From the NCBI GenBank assembly GCA_030683105.1, contig JAUXMZ010000078.1, positions 62,001 to 126,000 on the forward strand: 64,000 nucleotides of DNA, given 5' to 3'. This document shows, in pieces, positions 25,264 to 35,048 of this stretch (within the stretch, counting starts at the first letter, position 1; the number at the start of each line of letters is the position of its first letter). The position numbers and the translations under genes were made by a program. This DNA is from Burkholderiales bacterium. GTDB lineage: Bacteria; Pseudomonadota; Gammaproteobacteria; Burkholderiales; SG8-41. The notes below the pieces were generated by a model that saw only the letters and a list, made by a program, of their open reading frames with translations, was not told the origin of the DNA and searched no databases.

Positions 25264-26222
25264 CTTACTATTCGAAAATCATCGGCACCGGCAGTTATCT
25301 GCCCGAAAAAGTCCTGACCAACCGCGATCTCGAGGCCATTATGGATACCTCGGACGAGTGGATTTTTTCTCGTACCGGCATCCGCCAGCGCCATATCGCG
25401 GCGGACAATGAGAACACCAGCGATCTGGCGCTCGTCGCCTCCCGCCGCGCGATCGAAGCCGCCGGCATCACGCCGCAGGACATCGGGCTGATCGTGCTCG
25501 CGACCTCCACCCCCGACATGGTGTTCCCGAGCGTCGCCTGTTTTCTGCAAGCCAAGCTCGGCATCAAAGGCAGTCCGGCGTTCGATGTGCAGGCAGTCTG
25601 TAGTGGCTTTGTTTACGGGCTTGCGATCGCCGACCAGTTCATGAAATCCGGCCAGTACGAGCATATTCTGGTGGTCGGCGCCGAGATCTTTTCGCGCATA
25701 CTGGACTGGAATGACCGTGGCACTTGCGTGTTGTTCGGCGATGGTGCCGGCGCCGTGGTGCTGAAAAAATCTACCGCGCCGGGAATTCTGTCCAGTCATC
25801 TGCATGCCGACGGCAACTATGCGAATATTCTGTCGGTGCCGGGATCGGTAAGCGGGGGCAAGGTCAGCGGCCAACCGTTGCTGCAGATGGAGGGCGGCAC
25901 CGTATTCAAATTCGCAGTGAAAGTGCTCGGTGAAGTCGCCGAGGAAGCGCTCGCCGCAAATCAGTTGCAGAAGTCCGACATTGACTGGCTGATTCCGCAT
26001 CAGGCGAACATGCGCATCATCCAGGCGACAGCCAGGAAACTCGGATTGGATATGGATAAAGTAGTGGCCACGGTGGAGCGCCATGCCAATACTTCGGCGG
26101 CCTCGGTGCCCCTGGCGCTCGATGAAGCGGTGCGTGACGGGCGCATCCGCGCAGGCCAGCATGTGCTGCTCGAAGGTGTGGGCGGCGGTTTTACCTGGGG
26201 CGCAGTACTCGTCAAGTGGTAA
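25260..26222 (+). CDS. fabH: 3-oxoacyl-ACP synthase III
   Basis: A 320-residue condensing enzyme that joins acetyl-CoA and malonyl-ACP to start fatty acid synthesis. Catalytic triad visible: Cys114 in [10 protein letters not shown], His in [11 protein letters not shown], Asn in [13 protein letters not shown]; the CoA-binding GDGAGAVVL and C-terminal [15 protein letters not shown] are standard. GTG start overlapping the plsX stop, 4 bp. Followed 10 bp later by fabD with GAGGAAAAC as ribosome site. Confidence 0.97.
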   Translation: MTYYSKIIGTGSYLPEKVLTNRDLEAIMDTSDEWIFSRTGIRQRHIAADNENTSDLALVASRRAIEAAGITPQDIGLIVLATSTPDMVFPSVACFLQAKLGIKGSPAFDVQAVCSGFVYGLAIADQFMKSGQYEHILVVGAEIFSRILDWNDRGTCVLFGDGAGAVVLKKSTAPGILSSHLHADGNYANILSVPGSVSGGKVSGQPLLQMEGGTVFKFAVKVLGEVAEEALAANQLQKSDIDWLIPHQANMRIIQATARKLGLDMDKVVATVERHANTSAASVPLALDEAVRDGRIRAGQHVLLEGVGGGFTWGAVLVKW

Positions 26223-26232
26223 GAGGAAAACG

Positions 26233-27162
26233 ATGAAACTCGCATTGGTGTTTCCGGGGCAGGGCTCGCAGGCAGTGGGCATGATGCAGTCCTTTGCTGA
26301 TTTGAAAATTGTGCGCGACACCTTCGCCGAGGCCTCGGACGCCGTGGGCGAGGACTTGTGGCAGATGGTTGCCGAGGGCCCGGCCGAAGCGCTCAACTCG
26401 ACAGTCAACACACAACCGGTGATGCTGACTGCGGGCTACGCCATATACCGTGCATGGCTCGATGCCGGCGGACCGCAACCTGCGCTGGTCGCCGGCCACA
26501 GTCTGGGCGAATACACCGCTCTGGTCGCGGCGGGCGTCATTGCGTTTCGCGACGCGGTGCCGTTAGTACGTTTTCGCGCGCAGGCCATGCAGGAAGCCGT
26601 TCCGGCCGGCACCGGAGCGATGGCGGCGATCCTTGGCCTCGATGACGACGCCGTTCGTGCAGCGTGTATCGAAGCCGCGCAGGGCGAAACAGTCGAGCCC
26701 GTCAATTTCAATGCGCCCAGCCAGGTTGTGATCGCGGGCAACAAGGCTGCCGTGGAGCGCGGCGCAGAACTGGCCAAAGCCAGAGGCGCCAAGCGTGCCG
26801 TGATGCTGCCAGTCAGCGCCCCGTTCCACTCGTCGCTGTTGAAGCCGGCCGCTGAGCGACTCGCGCAGCGTATGCAATCAGTCACCTTTAATGCGCCCCG
26901 CATTACGGTAGTCAACAACGTCGACGTCGCGGTAGTCGGTGACCCCGATAAAATCAAGGACGCGCTGGCACGCCAGGCATGCAACCCGGTACGCTGGGTG
27001 GAAGTGATACGCCATATGGCAGCTGCGGGCGTGACTCACGTGGCGGAATGCGGGCCGGGAAAAGTGCTGGCGGGACTGACGCGGCGTATCGATGGCAATC
27101 TTCAGGGTTATGCGATCACCGATCCGCAGTCCCTGGCTCAAACACTGCAAGAATTGCAATGA
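26233..27162 (+). CDS. fabD: Malonyl-CoA:ACP transacylase
   Basis: A 309-residue transferase. Motifs: LVFPGQGSQAVGMM, the nucleophile Ser90 in VAGHSLGEYTALVAAG, the carboxylate-binding Arg in VRFRAQAMQEAVP, and the general-base His in PVSAPFHSSLL. It loads malonate onto ACP for FabH/FabF. A longer frame from 26083 is rejected because it overlaps fabH. Overlaps fabG by 4 bp (ATGA). Confidence 0.97.
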   Translation: MKLALVFPGQGSQAVGMMQSFADLKIVRDTFAEASDAVGEDLWQMVAEGPAEALNSTVNTQPVMLTAGYAIYRAWLDAGGPQPALVAGHSLGEYTALVAAGVIAFRDAVPLVRFRAQAMQEAVPAGTGAMAAILGLDDDAVRAACIEAAQGETVEPVNFNAPSQVVIAGNKAAVERGAELAKARGAKRAVMLPVSAPFHSSLLKPAAERLAQRMQSVTFNAPRITVVNNVDVAVVGDPDKIKDALARQACNPVRWVEVIRHMAAAGVTHVAECGPGKVLAGLTRRIDGNLQGYAITDPQSLAQTLQELQ

Positions 27163-27905
27163 GCTTACTTGAGGGCAAAGTTGCGCTTGTCACCGGGGCC
27201 TCGCGCGGCATCGGCAAGGCCATCGCGCAGGAACTTGGCACGCAAGGCGCGGTAGTCATCGGCACCGCAACCACTACTGAAGGTGCGCAAGCCATCACGC
27301 AGAATCTAGCCGCCGCCGGTATCAAAGGCAGCGGTATCATTATGAACGTCAACGATGCGGCCCAGGTCGAGACCGCACTGGCTGACATCCAGAAACAGTT
27401 CGGCGACATCGCCATACTCGTGAACAATGCCGGCATCACCCGCGACAACCTGCTGCTGCGCATGAAAGACGAAGAATGGGATGACATCATGGCAACCAAT
27501 CTTAAGTCCGTGTTCCGGCTTTCGAAACTGGTGCTGCGCGGCATGATGAAAGCGCGTTTCGGGCGCATCATCAACGTCACCTCGGTCGTGGGCGCAACCG
27601 GCAACGCCGGGCAGACCAACTACGCCGCGGCCAAATCGGGTGTCGTGGGATTTTCAAAATCACTGGCGCGCGAAGTTGGGAGCCGCAACATCACTGTCAA
27701 TTGCGTTGCACCGGGTTTCATCGATACCGACATGACCCGCGCACTCGTCGATGAGCAGCGCGCGGCACTGATCAAGCAAATTCCACTGGGGCGGTTGGGC
27801 GAAGTTCAGGACGTAGCCGCCGCAGTACTGTTCCTGGCATCACCAGGCGCAGCCTATGTCACCGGCAGCACGCTGCATGTCAATGGCGGCATGCACATGG
27901 ATTAG
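27159..27905 (+). CDS. fabG: 3-oxoacyl-ACP reductase
   Basis: A 248-residue short-chain dehydrogenase. NADP site TGASRGIGKAI, NNAGITRDNLLLRMKDEEW, catalytic Ser in NVTSVVGATGNAGQTNYAAAKSG with Tyr/Lys of Y-A-A-A-K, and the C-terminal YVTGSTLHVNGGMHMD. Reduces beta-ketoacyl-ACP. The last 21 bp including the stop (27885-27905) are duplicated at 28028-28048 around an inserted repeat, so the 3' end has been rearranged without loss of the gene. Confidence 0.97.
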   Translation: MSLLEGKVALVTGASRGIGKAIAQELGTQGAVVIGTATTTEGAQAITQNLAAAGIKGSGIIMNVNDAAQVETALADIQKQFGDIAILVNNAGITRDNLLLRMKDEEWDDIMATNLKSVFRLSKLVLRGMMKARFGRIINVTSVVGATGNAGQTNYAAAKSGVVGFSKSLAREVGSRNITVNCVAPGFIDTDMTRALVDEQRAALIKQIPLGRLGEVQDVAAAVLFLASPGAAYVTGSTLHVNGGMHMD

Positions 27906-28048
27906 TCCCGGCAATACACAAATCATGCGCTTATCGATGCTCAATTATGGCCGCCGTCCCTCTCTCCCGACCTCTCTCCCAAAGGGAGAGAGGAGATACG
28001 CGATCGCTGCGCGGATGGGGTACAACGGGCGGCATGCACATGGATTAG
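27885..28048. repeat. Repeat insertion flanked by 21-bp duplication of the fabG end
   Basis: GGCGGCATGCACATGGATTAG occurs at 27885-27905 and again at 28028-28048. The 122 bp between them contain CCTCTCTCCC-AAA-GGGAGAGAGG (27971-27993), the same repeat family as at 47505. This is what an insertion with a long target duplication, or replication slippage around a palindrome, would leave. Confidence 0.85.
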
Positions 28049-28062
28049 CGTTGATTATTAGG

Positions 28063-28091
28063 CGTTTTTTAAACGGCAAATATGGTAGAAT
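28063..28091 (+). promoter_or_regulatory. Candidate acpP promoter (extended -10)
   Basis: TATGGTAGAAT (28081-28091) contains TG-n-TAGAAT, an extended -10; a T-rich -35 lies about 17 bp upstream. It sits 88 bp before acpP and just after the repeat insertion, so acpP probably has its own strong promoter, as is usual for this highly expressed gene. Confidence 0.4.
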
Positions 28092-28178
28092 CCGCGTTAG
28101 AATTACGGCCGGATCCGGCATCAGCCTGGAACAGTTCCACAACACATCGATAATCAAGCAAGAGGAAAGGGGACATTA

Positions 28179-28418
28179 ATGGAAAACATCGAGCAACGCG
28201 TCAAAAAAATTGTTGCCGAACAATTGGGTGTAAACGAAGCCGACGTCAAAAATGAGTCGTCGTTCGTGAACGACCTTGGCGCCGATTCGCTGGATACCGT
28301 GGAACTGGTCATGGCGCTGGAAGAGGAATTCGAAACTGAAATCCCTGATGAAGAGGCCGAAAAGATCACGACGGTGCAACAGGCTGTCGATTACATTCAA
28401 TCCAACCAGAAATCCTGA
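28179..28418 (+). CDS. acpP: Acyl carrier protein
   Basis: A 79-residue acidic helical protein. Ser37 in [19 protein letters not shown] carries the 4'-phosphopantetheine arm that holds growing acyl chains. Strong ribosome site AGAGGAAAGGGG. It follows fabG after a 273-bp gap (repeat insertion and candidate promoter) and precedes fabF by 23 bp. Confidence 0.98.
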   Translation: MENIEQRVKKIVAEQLGVNEADVKNESSFVNDLGADSLDTVELVMALEEEFETEIPDEEAEKITTVQQAVDYIQSNQKS

Positions 28419-28441
28419 GCCCACTGCAGTCCGGAGTAATT

Positions 28442-29680
28442 TTGGCAAGACGTAGAGTAGTTGTCACCGGCCTGGGCATCGTTTCACCCGTAGGGATTGG
28501 GATCAGCGAGGCCTGGGCGAATATAGTCGCCTCTAAATCAGGCATCACCCGCATCACCCGTTTCGATGTGTCCGCCTACACGTCGCAGATCGCGGGCGAG
28601 GTCAAGGGATTTGACCCCGTCCAGTACTTGCCGGCCAAGGAGGTGCGCCGCTTCGACACGTTCATTCATTATGGACTGGCAGCGTCGATTGAAGCACTCA
28701 AGGATTCCGGGCTGGATCTTGAGCGCGTAAACCTCGAGCAAGTCGGTGCCTGCATCGGTTCCGGAATCGGCGGACTGCCGATGATAGAACAAACCCACGA
28801 TGCCATGCTGGCCGGTGGTCCGCGCAAAATTTCGCCGTTCTTCGTGCCCGGCACCATCATCAATCTGATCTCGGGCCAGTTGTCCATCATGTACGGGCTC
28901 AAGGGCCCCAACCTTGCCGTAGTTACCGCCTGCACCACGGCCAATCATAATATCGGCGAAGCCGGCCGCCTCATTGAGTATGGTGATGCCGACGTCATGT
29001 TCGCGGGTGGCGCTGAAGCCTGCATCTCGCCGCTGGGCCTCGGCGGTTTCTGTGCCGCACGCGCGCTGTCCACGCGCAATGACGATCCCTCCGGCGCCAG
29101 CCGGCCATGGGACAAAGACCGCGATGGCTTCGTGCTGGGCGAGGGCGCCGGCGTGCTGGTGCTTGAGGAATACGAGCACGCCAAGGCACGCGGGGCGAAA
29201 ATTTACTGCGAACTGGCGGGCTACGGCATGAGCGCCGATGCCAATCACATCACCGCGCCGTGCGAGGATGGCGAGGGCGCGAGCCGCTGCATGGCCAACG
29301 CCATGCGCAATGGCGGCATCAACCGCGAGCAAATAAATTACATCAACGCGCATGGCACGTCCACGCCGCTCGGCGACTTTGCCGAAACCGTGGCAGTCAA
29401 GCGCTGTTTCGGCGACCATGCCAAAAAACTCGCGGTCAGTTCCACAAAATCCATGACCGGCCATTTGCTGGGTGCGGCCGGCGGCATCGAAGCGATCTTT
29501 TCGATACTGGCCATACGCGATCAGGTGGCGCCACCGACCATCAATCTGCACAATCAGGATCCCCAGTGCGATCTGGATTTCGTGCCGAACACCGCGCGGC
29601 CGATGAAAATCGACGTCGTGCTGTCCAATTCGTTCGGTTTCGGCGGCACCAACGGCACCCTCGTTTTCCGCAAAGTCTGA
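28442..29680 (+). CDS. fabF: 3-oxoacyl-ACP synthase II
   Basis: A 412-residue elongating condensing enzyme. Catalytic Cys in [14 protein letters not shown], His residues in [12 protein letters not shown] and [12 protein letters not shown], and the closing [16 protein letters not shown]. The start is TTG: the frame begins at 28442 with TTG-GCA-AGA after CCGGAG, giving [18 protein letters not shown], exactly the family start; no ATG or GTG fits nearby. Use of TTG may lower translation relative to acpP. Confidence 0.97.
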   Translation: MARRRVVVTGLGIVSPVGIGISEAWANIVASKSGITRITRFDVSAYTSQIAGEVKGFDPVQYLPAKEVRRFDTFIHYGLAASIEALKDSGLDLERVNLEQVGACIGSGIGGLPMIEQTHDAMLAGGPRKISPFFVPGTIINLISGQLSIMYGLKGPNLAVVTACTTANHNIGEAGRLIEYGDADVMFAGGAEACISPLGLGGFCAARALSTRNDDPSGASRPWDKDRDGFVLGEGAGVLVLEEYEHAKARGAKIYCELAGYGMSADANHITAPCEDGEGASRCMANAMRNGGINREQINYINAHGTSTPLGDFAETVAVKRCFGDHAKKLAVSSTKSMTGHLLGAAGGIEAIFSILAIRDQVAPPTINLHNQDPQCDLDFVPNTARPMKIDVVLSNSFGFGGTNGTLVFRKV

Positions 29681-29720
29681 TTGTTCGCGCCGGCCGCGCT
29701 AGCTTCAGGCTGAACTTCCC

Positions 29721-30536
29721 ATGATTCTGGTCAACGGTGTTACCAGCGACGCCATCGCCGTCACTGACCGCGGTTTGGCTTATGGCGACGGCGTGTTCCG
29801 CACGTTTGCCGTGCGCGGCGGGGAGCCCCTGCAGTGGCAACGTCACTATGACCGGTTGAATCGTGACTGCGCCACGCTGGGTATAGCCTGTCCCGGCGAG
29901 GCTACATTGCGCGCCGACCTGGCGCACCTTTCCCGCAGCGGGTCTGACTTCGCTGTCAAAATCATCATTACCCGCGGCCCGGGAGCGCGCGGTTACGCTC
30001 CACCTGATCCTGCACAACCGACGACACGCATCGTAAGGGCCTCGGCACTGCCGCACTATCCTCAGGACTTTGCCAGCCGCGGGATCAGGCTGCGCTTGTG
30101 CGCTCTCCGTCTCGGGTTCCAGCCGGCGCTGGCTGGGATCAAGCATCTGAATCGTCTTGAAAACGTGCTGGCACGCCGGGAATGGAATGATGCAGATATC
30201 GCGGAAGGCCTGTTGTGCGACACCGAAGGCAATGCCATCTGCGGCACCATGACCAATCTTTTCCTGGTTGAGCGTGGCGCGTTATTCACGCCCGCGCTTA
30301 CACGCTGCGGCGTTGCCGGGGTAACGCGCGACCGGGTCATCGACGCCGCAGCCCGGCATGGCGTGGCCTGTTACGTCGAGAACATTTCTTACGAACGGGT
30401 AATGCGCGCCGGGGAGGTGTGGCTGACCAATAGCCTGGTCGGCGTGTGGCAGGCCAGGGAACTGGGCGACAGGCGCTGGGCAACGGGAACCCTGGTGGCA
30501 CACATGAGACAATGGCTCGATGAAGAAGGGGCATAG
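29721..30536 (+). CDS. pabC: Aminodeoxychorismate lyase
   Basis: A 271-residue fold-type IV PLP enzyme making p-aminobenzoate for folate. Motifs: ILVNG, DRGLAYGDGVFRTF, the PLP-binding Lys141 in LAGIKHLNRLENVLAR, EGNAICGTMTNLFLV and GVAGVTRDRVI. The PLP Lys is present. Its 3' end overlaps mltG by 17 bp. The fab-pabC-mltG-tmk-holB order is conserved across proteobacteria and supports the name. Confidence 0.94.
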   Translation: MILVNGVTSDAIAVTDRGLAYGDGVFRTFAVRGGEPLQWQRHYDRLNRDCATLGIACPGEATLRADLAHLSRSGSDFAVKIIITRGPGARGYAPPDPAQPTTRIVRASALPHYPQDFASRGIRLRLCALRLGFQPALAGIKHLNRLENVLARREWNDADIAEGLLCDTEGNAICGTMTNLFLVERGALFTPALTRCGVAGVTRDRVIDAAARHGVACYVENISYERVMRAGEVWLTNSLVGVWQARELGDRRWATGTLVAHMRQWLDEEGA

Positions 30537-31533
30537 TTTCTGGTTGCTGCGCCTGCTGCTGATGACTGCAGCAGGCGTGTTTATCGCTGCGGCATGGCTT
30601 TTCATTTACGCGCACTCGGACTACACCCCTGCTCAGTTACCGCTTCAATTCGATCTCAGGACCGGCAGCAGCCTGAAAAGTGCAGCGCAGCAGATGGCCG
30701 ATGCCGGCACGCTGGGTAACCCGGCTCAATTCGTAGTGCTGGCCAGACTGCTGGGCGCAGCCAGCAAGATCAAGGCAGGCAATTATGAGATCAACGCCCC
30801 GATCTCGCCGCTCGAGTTGCTGCGCAAAATCACCGAGGGCGACTACACTCAGTCCGCGATCACGTTTGTCGAGGGCTGGACCTTCCGCCAGATCCGCAAG
30901 GCGCTCGACGAGCACCCGGCCGTGAGGCATGACACCCGGGGCCTGAGCGAGGCCGATATACGCCAGCGTCTTGCGCCCGGGGAGTCGTCGCTGGAAGGCT
31001 GGTTTTTTCCCGATAGTTATCACTTCAGCAGCGGCGCGAGCGATTGGGCTATCCTGAGCCGGGCGCTGCGCCTGATGCAATCGCATCTGACCGTCCAGTG
31101 GGAAAAACGCGCGGCCAACCTGCCGCTGCAAACCCCATACGAGGCACTGATCCTGGCCTCCATCATCGAGAAAGAAACCGGCAAGCCGTCCGACCGGCCA
31201 CTGATTGCCGCGGTATTCATCAACCGATTGAGAATCGGCATGCGACTGCAGACCGATCCCACGGTGATTTACGGCCTCGGCGAGAATTTCGATGGCAACC
31301 TGCGCAAACGCGATCTCGTTACCGACACCGCCTATAATACGTACACGCGCGGCGGTTTGCCGCCGTCGCCGATTGCCATGCCGGGACTGGCTTCGATCAC
31401 TGCTGCGCTCAATCCACCGCAGAACAGGCTGTTGTATTTCGTCGCCAGGGGAGACGGCTCCTCGCAGTTCTCGCGCAACCTGGAGGAGCACAATCGCGCG
31501 GTGGCAAAATATCAATTATCGGGACGACGCTGA
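30520..31533 (+). CDS. mltG: Endolytic murein transglycosylase
   Basis: A 337-residue inner-membrane protein (YceG family) that cuts nascent glycan strands. One N-terminal membrane helix ([21 protein letters not shown]), a LysM-like region ([19 protein letters not shown]), then the catalytic segment [28 protein letters not shown], where the second Glu is catalytic, and [30 protein letters not shown]. The stop overlaps the tmk ATG (TGATG). Confidence 0.96.
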   Translation: MKKGHSFWLLRLLLMTAAGVFIAAAWLFIYAHSDYTPAQLPLQFDLRTGSSLKSAAQQMADAGTLGNPAQFVVLARLLGAASKIKAGNYEINAPISPLELLRKITEGDYTQSAITFVEGWTFRQIRKALDEHPAVRHDTRGLSEADIRQRLAPGESSLEGWFFPDSYHFSSGASDWAILSRALRLMQSHLTVQWEKRAANLPLQTPYEALILASIIEKETGKPSDRPLIAAVFINRLRIGMRLQTDPTVIYGLGENFDGNLRKRDLVTDTAYNTYTRGGLPPSPIAMPGLASITAALNPPQNRLLYFVARGDGSSQFSRNLEEHNRAVAKYQLSGRR

Positions 31534-32159
31534 TGCGGGGCAAGTTCATCACGCTTGAGGGCATAGACGGGGCAGGCAAGAGCACGCAACTGCAGTGGCT
31601 GGCGGGCTTGCTTGAAGCCCACGGCATCCCGTTGCTGATCACGCGCGAGCCGGGTGGTACCGAGTTCGGCGAAAAATTGAGGCAAATGCTGCTCGACCGC
31701 AATCAGCGCCTGCACCCCGATACCGAAGCATTGCTGATGTTTGCTGCCCGCCGCGAACATCTCGCCAAAGTCATCGTCCCTGCGCTGGAAGCGGGAACCT
31801 GGGTGCTGTGCGACCGCTTTACGGATGCCACTTTTGCCTATCAGTCCGGCGGCAGTGGCCTGGCATGGGACAGGATAGAGGCGCTGGAGCAGTGGGTGCA
31901 GCAAGGCCTGCAACCCGATATCACCCTGTGCTTTGACATCGCGCCGGAACTGGGCCGCGCCCGCAGCGGCCGTATCAAGCAACCCGACCGTTTCGAGCAG
32001 GAGCAGGATGCGTTTTTCAGCCGGGTCCGGCAGGCATACCTGCGGCGCGCCCGGGAACACCCGGACCGTATGCATATAATCGACGCCAGTGCGCCAGTCA
32101 TTGAGATACAGAAAAAGCTTGAACCGGTGATCCTAAGTATTTGTGGTATAAAAAGTTAA
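31533..32159 (+). CDS. tmk: Thymidylate kinase
   Basis: A 208-residue dTMP kinase. P-loop [28 protein letters not shown], and the DRF motif [17 protein letters not shown] segment with basic residues ([21 protein letters not shown]). Makes dTDP. Directly coupled to mltG and followed, after 68 AT-rich bp, by holB. Confidence 0.97.
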   Translation: MRGKFITLEGIDGAGKSTQLQWLAGLLEAHGIPLLITREPGGTEFGEKLRQMLLDRNQRLHPDTEALLMFAARREHLAKVIVPALEAGTWVLCDRFTDATFAYQSGGSGLAWDRIEALEQWVQQGLQPDITLCFDIAPELGRARSGRIKQPDRFEQEQDAFFSRVRQAYLRRAREHPDRMHIIDASAPVIEIQKKLEPVILSICGIKS

Positions 32160-32227
32160 TAAGAAACAAGTGCAACCGCACTTACTCTAGATAAATTAGT
32201 TTAATTAATATCTATATATCATTATAA

Positions 32228-33232
32228 ATGAACGTATTACCGTGGCACACTTCTGAGTTGAAGCGACTGGTAGCCGATAAGCCCCGGCTACCTCACGCGC
32301 TATTGCTGCGTGGACTCGAAGGCATAGGCAAGATGGTGTTTGCCCGGGCTTTGGCCCAGACCCTGTTATGCGAAAGTCCGCAACCCGCAGGGATAGCCTG
32401 CGGCAAGTGCGCTGCCTGCCATTGGTTCGAGGCAGGCGCGCATCCCGATTACCGGCAGATCGAGCCTGATTCTCTCGCCGAGCCCGGCGAAGAGCAGGGC
32501 AGTGACAAGAAATCCGGCCTGCATATCGCCATCGAGCCCATCCGGGCGCTGCCCGACTTCATAGGGATATCGAGCCATCGCGGCGGCCTCAAGGTGATCG
32601 TCATCCATCCCGCCGAGTCGCTCAACGTCAATGCGGCTAATGCGCTGCTCAAAAGTCTGGAAGAGCCGCCTGCCCAAACGGTTTTTCTGCTTGTTTGCCA
32701 CCGCCCCAATTCCTTGTTGCCCACGATCAAAAGCCGCTGCCAGCATATTGCACTCCCGGCGCCCACGCACCAGTCTGCGCTGGCATGGTTGAAAGCCCAA
32801 GGTAGTGCAAAACCTGAACTCGGGTTGGCGCAGACCGGAAATTCGCCATTGGCGGCTTTGAAAATAGACACCGATGAGTATTGGAAGCAGCGCGAAGGCT
32901 TTTTCAGGGGCATAGCGGGCCCCAATTTTGATCCGCTGGACGTGGCGGAACTGTTGCGCGACACGCCGATCCCCAACTTGTTGAACTGGCTGCAGAAATG
33001 GTCTTATGACCTGATTTCCCTGAAGTATTTAGGCGCCCTTCGATACAATCCCGACCAGCAGGTGGTGCTGGCCGCTGCCGCTGCACGGATTGACGTGCTT
33101 GCCGCGATGCGATTTCATCGCGACGTCGTGCGCTTGCAGCGCATAGTCAACCATCCGCTTAACGCCAGGTTGTTCATCGAGCGTCTGCTGATCGAATGCG
33201 CCGAATTGGTGCATCCTGCCGTAGTCCGATGA
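32228..33232 (+). CDS. holB: DNA polymerase III subunit delta'
   Basis: A 334-residue clamp-loader subunit. AAA+ domain with a modified P-loop (LLRGLEGIGKMVFARALAQ), zinc cysteines CGKCAACHWF, the sensor-1 region VIHPAESLNVNAANALLKSLEEPPAQTVFLLV and SRC motif TIKSRCQHI; helical C-domain. Delta' does not hydrolyse ATP but supplies an arginine finger. The stop overlaps the tatD start. Confidence 0.95.
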   Translation: MNVLPWHTSELKRLVADKPRLPHALLLRGLEGIGKMVFARALAQTLLCESPQPAGIACGKCAACHWFEAGAHPDYRQIEPDSLAEPGEEQGSDKKSGLHIAIEPIRALPDFIGISSHRGGLKVIVIHPAESLNVNAANALLKSLEEPPAQTVFLLVCHRPNSLLPTIKSRCQHIALPAPTHQSALAWLKAQGSAKPELGLAQTGNSPLAALKIDTDEYWKQREGFFRGIAGPNFDPLDVAELLRDTPIPNLLNWLQKWSYDLISLKYLGALRYNPDQQVVLAAAAARIDVLAAMRFHRDVVRLQRIVNHPLNARLFIERLLIECAELVHPAVVR

Positions 33233-34020
33233 TGCTCGTCGATTCCCACTGCCATCTGGATTTTCCCGATCTCGCCGGCGATCTCGAGGGTGTGATGGCG
33301 CTGATGCGGGAAAACCAGGTGACCCATGCGCTGTGCGTCAGCGTCACACTCGAGGACTTCCCCAAGGTGCTGGCGATCGCCGAGCAGTATCCGCATATAT
33401 TCGCCTCGGTCGGCGTGCATCCCGACTATGAAGGCGTATCCGAGCCGACGCCGGCGACGCTGGTGCAACTCGCCCAGCACCCCAAAGTCGTGGCAGTCGG
33501 CGAGACCGGGCTCGATTACTATCGGGTTAAAGGTGATCTTGAATGGCAGCGCGAGCGCTTCCGCAACCACATACGCGCGGCAAGACTATGCGGCAAGCCC
33601 TTGATTATCCACACCCGCGAGGCGGCACAGGACACCATGCGCATCATGCGAGAGGAGGGTGCGGACAACGCCGGAGGCGTCATGCACTGTTTCACGGAGA
33701 CCTGGGAGGTCGCGCAATTGGCGCTGGATCTGGGCTTCTATATCTCGTTTTCGGGGATAGTGACCTTCAAAAACGCGTTAGCACTCAAGGAAGTGGCGAA
33801 AAAGGTGCCGTTGGAGCGCATGCTGATCGAAACCGATTCGCCGTATCTGGCACCGGCACCGTTTCGGGGGAAAATGAACCAGCCGGGACTGGTTAAGTAC
33901 GTGGCCGCAGAAATAGCCCGTTTGAGGAATCGGTCAGTAGATCAAATAGCCGAAGTGACAACAGATAATTTTAGTAGATTATTCAAAGTAAATAAGGACA
34001 ATCTTAATGCGATTACTTAA
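33229..34020 (+). CDS. TatD-family metal-dependent DNase
   Basis: A 263-residue amidohydrolase-fold nuclease. Metal ligands: VDSHCHLDF, the Glu in VAVGETGLDYY, His in LIIHTREAAQD, His in VMHCFTETWE and Asp in LIETDSPYLAPAP. Family members are 3'-5' exonucleases in DNA repair or RNA processing; the gene after holB is the YcfH branch. ATG at 33229 or 33232 (tandem); it overlaps holB by 4 bp and the ankyrin gene by 14 bp. Confidence 0.94.
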   Translation: MMLVDSHCHLDFPDLAGDLEGVMALMRENQVTHALCVSVTLEDFPKVLAIAEQYPHIFASVGVHPDYEGVSEPTPATLVQLAQHPKVVAVGETGLDYYRVKGDLEWQRERFRNHIRAARLCGKPLIIHTREAAQDTMRIMREEGADNAGGVMHCFTETWEVAQLALDLGFYISFSGIVTFKNALALKEVAKKVPLERMLIETDSPYLAPAPFRGKMNQPGLVKYVAAEIARLRNRSVDQIAEVTTDNFSRLFKVNKDNLNAIT

Positions 34021-34642
34021 GTTAGCAATGCTCACTTTGCTTATTGTCGCGCCAACTTGGGCCTATGCTGGCGTCTACGATGACATGCTGCACGCCATAC
34101 GCACTGATAACGAGCACACCGTTACCGATCTGCTCAAAAAAGGCGTGGATGTCGACACGGTAAGTCCTGAAGGAGATTCCTTGCTGATGCTGGCGGTCAA
34201 GGAAGGAAAGCTTAGTGTAATCAACATCATATTAGCAGCAAAACCGAGAGTAAACACCCGAAATGCCTTGGGCGAAACGGCGATCATGCTGGCTGCGCAT
34301 AAGGGAAGCCTTGACGTTGTAAGGCTATTGCTGTCCCAGGGTGCGGAAATTAACCACCCTGGCTGGACGCCGCTGATCTATGCCGCGGCTAACAACCGCA
34401 TAGACATCGCCCGGTTGCTGATTAGCCGGGGCGCGAAGATTGATGCAGCAGCTGAGAACGGTACCACGCCACTGATGATGGCTGCACGTGAAGGACACCT
34501 CCAAATGGTGCTGTTGTTGCTGGAGCGTGGCGCCGATGTCAACCACAAGACCCAGTACGGCTATTCAGCGTTGACCGTGGCTAAGGATCGCGGCATGCGC
34601 GAGGTAGCCGAGGTATTAATCAAGGCTGGCGCAGAACAGTAG
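34007..34642 (+). CDS. Secreted ankyrin-repeat protein
   Basis: A 211-residue protein with signal peptide (LLKLAMLTLLIVAPTWAYA) and about five ankyrin repeats, the clearest being NALGETAIMLAAHKGSLDVVRLLLSQGAEIN, GWTPLIYAAANNRIDIARLLISRGAKID and ENGTTPLMMAAREGHLQMVLLLLERGADVN. Likely a periplasmic protein-protein interaction module; ankyrin proteins after tatD are common in betaproteobacteria but the partner is unknown. It overlaps tatD by 14 bp and is the last gene of the operon; the next DNA is the dif-linked element. Confidence 0.92.
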   Translation: MRLLKLAMLTLLIVAPTWAYAGVYDDMLHAIRTDNEHTVTDLLKKGVDVDTVSPEGDSLLMLAVKEGKLSVINIILAAKPRVNTRNALGETAIMLAAHKGSLDVVRLLLSQGAEINHPGWTPLIYAAANNRIDIARLLISRGAKIDAAAENGTTPLMMAAREGHLQMVLLLLERGADVNHKTQYGYSALTVAKDRGMREVAEVLIKAGAEQ

Positions 34643-34697
34643 TCCCAGGATTAACCCATGGTTTTGATAGTGAAGTCTGATTCTTCTCCCATTCATG

Positions 34698-34725
34698 CAT
34701 ACGTATAATGTATAGAAAATTCCTA
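34698..34725. other. Degenerate dif-like site, candidate left junction
   Basis: Aligned on the 6-bp centre TGTATA (34709-34714), the XerC-side half shares CGxATAA with dif at 36195 while the XerD-side half has diverged (GAAAATTCCTA). ATAATGTATA is identical. TGTATAG...CTATACA also forms a small hairpin. It fits an imperfect junction made by XerCD-mediated integration. Confidence 0.4.
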
Positions 34726-34740
34726 TACACCCCGTTGTTT

Positions 34741-35037
34741 TCAAACACTTGTTTTAGTGTCCCTCTCCCGCGATGTCTTGGCCGCTTCGCGCTCCAGTGC
34801 TCGCCGCTGTTGCCGGGTGAGCTTCTCGAACGACTCAACCGCCTGATCAATCTCGCCGTCGCCCAGGTCAACCGCACCCGGAGCCATGACACCCGAGCGC
34901 AGCGCCCGAAGCTGGAGCGTCCAGTGCCGGGTAGCAAAGCATAGCGCGTCTACGACGATCTGTGCTTTCGAGCGCCCGAGCGCCTCAGCGTATTGGGTCA
35001 AAATCCGATCCACCGGCAGCGGCAGGCTGACATTCAT
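34741..35037 (-). CDS. Small regulator-like protein of the dif-linked element
   Basis: A 98-residue protein. Residues 1-40 (MNVSLPLPVDRILTQYAEALGRSKAQIVVDALCFATRHW) fit a ribbon-helix-helix pattern; the C-terminus is a basic coiled coil (LTRQQRRALEREAAKTSRERD). Last gene of a minus-strand set ending 16 bp past the candidate left junction. Function inferred only from pattern. Confidence 0.5.
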   Translation of the reverse strand: MNVSLPLPVDRILTQYAEALGRSKAQIVVDALCFATRHWTLQLRALRSGVMAPGAVDLGDGEIDQAVESFEKLTRQQRRALEREAAKTSRERDTKTSV

Positions 35038-35048
35038 GCGGGTCGATT

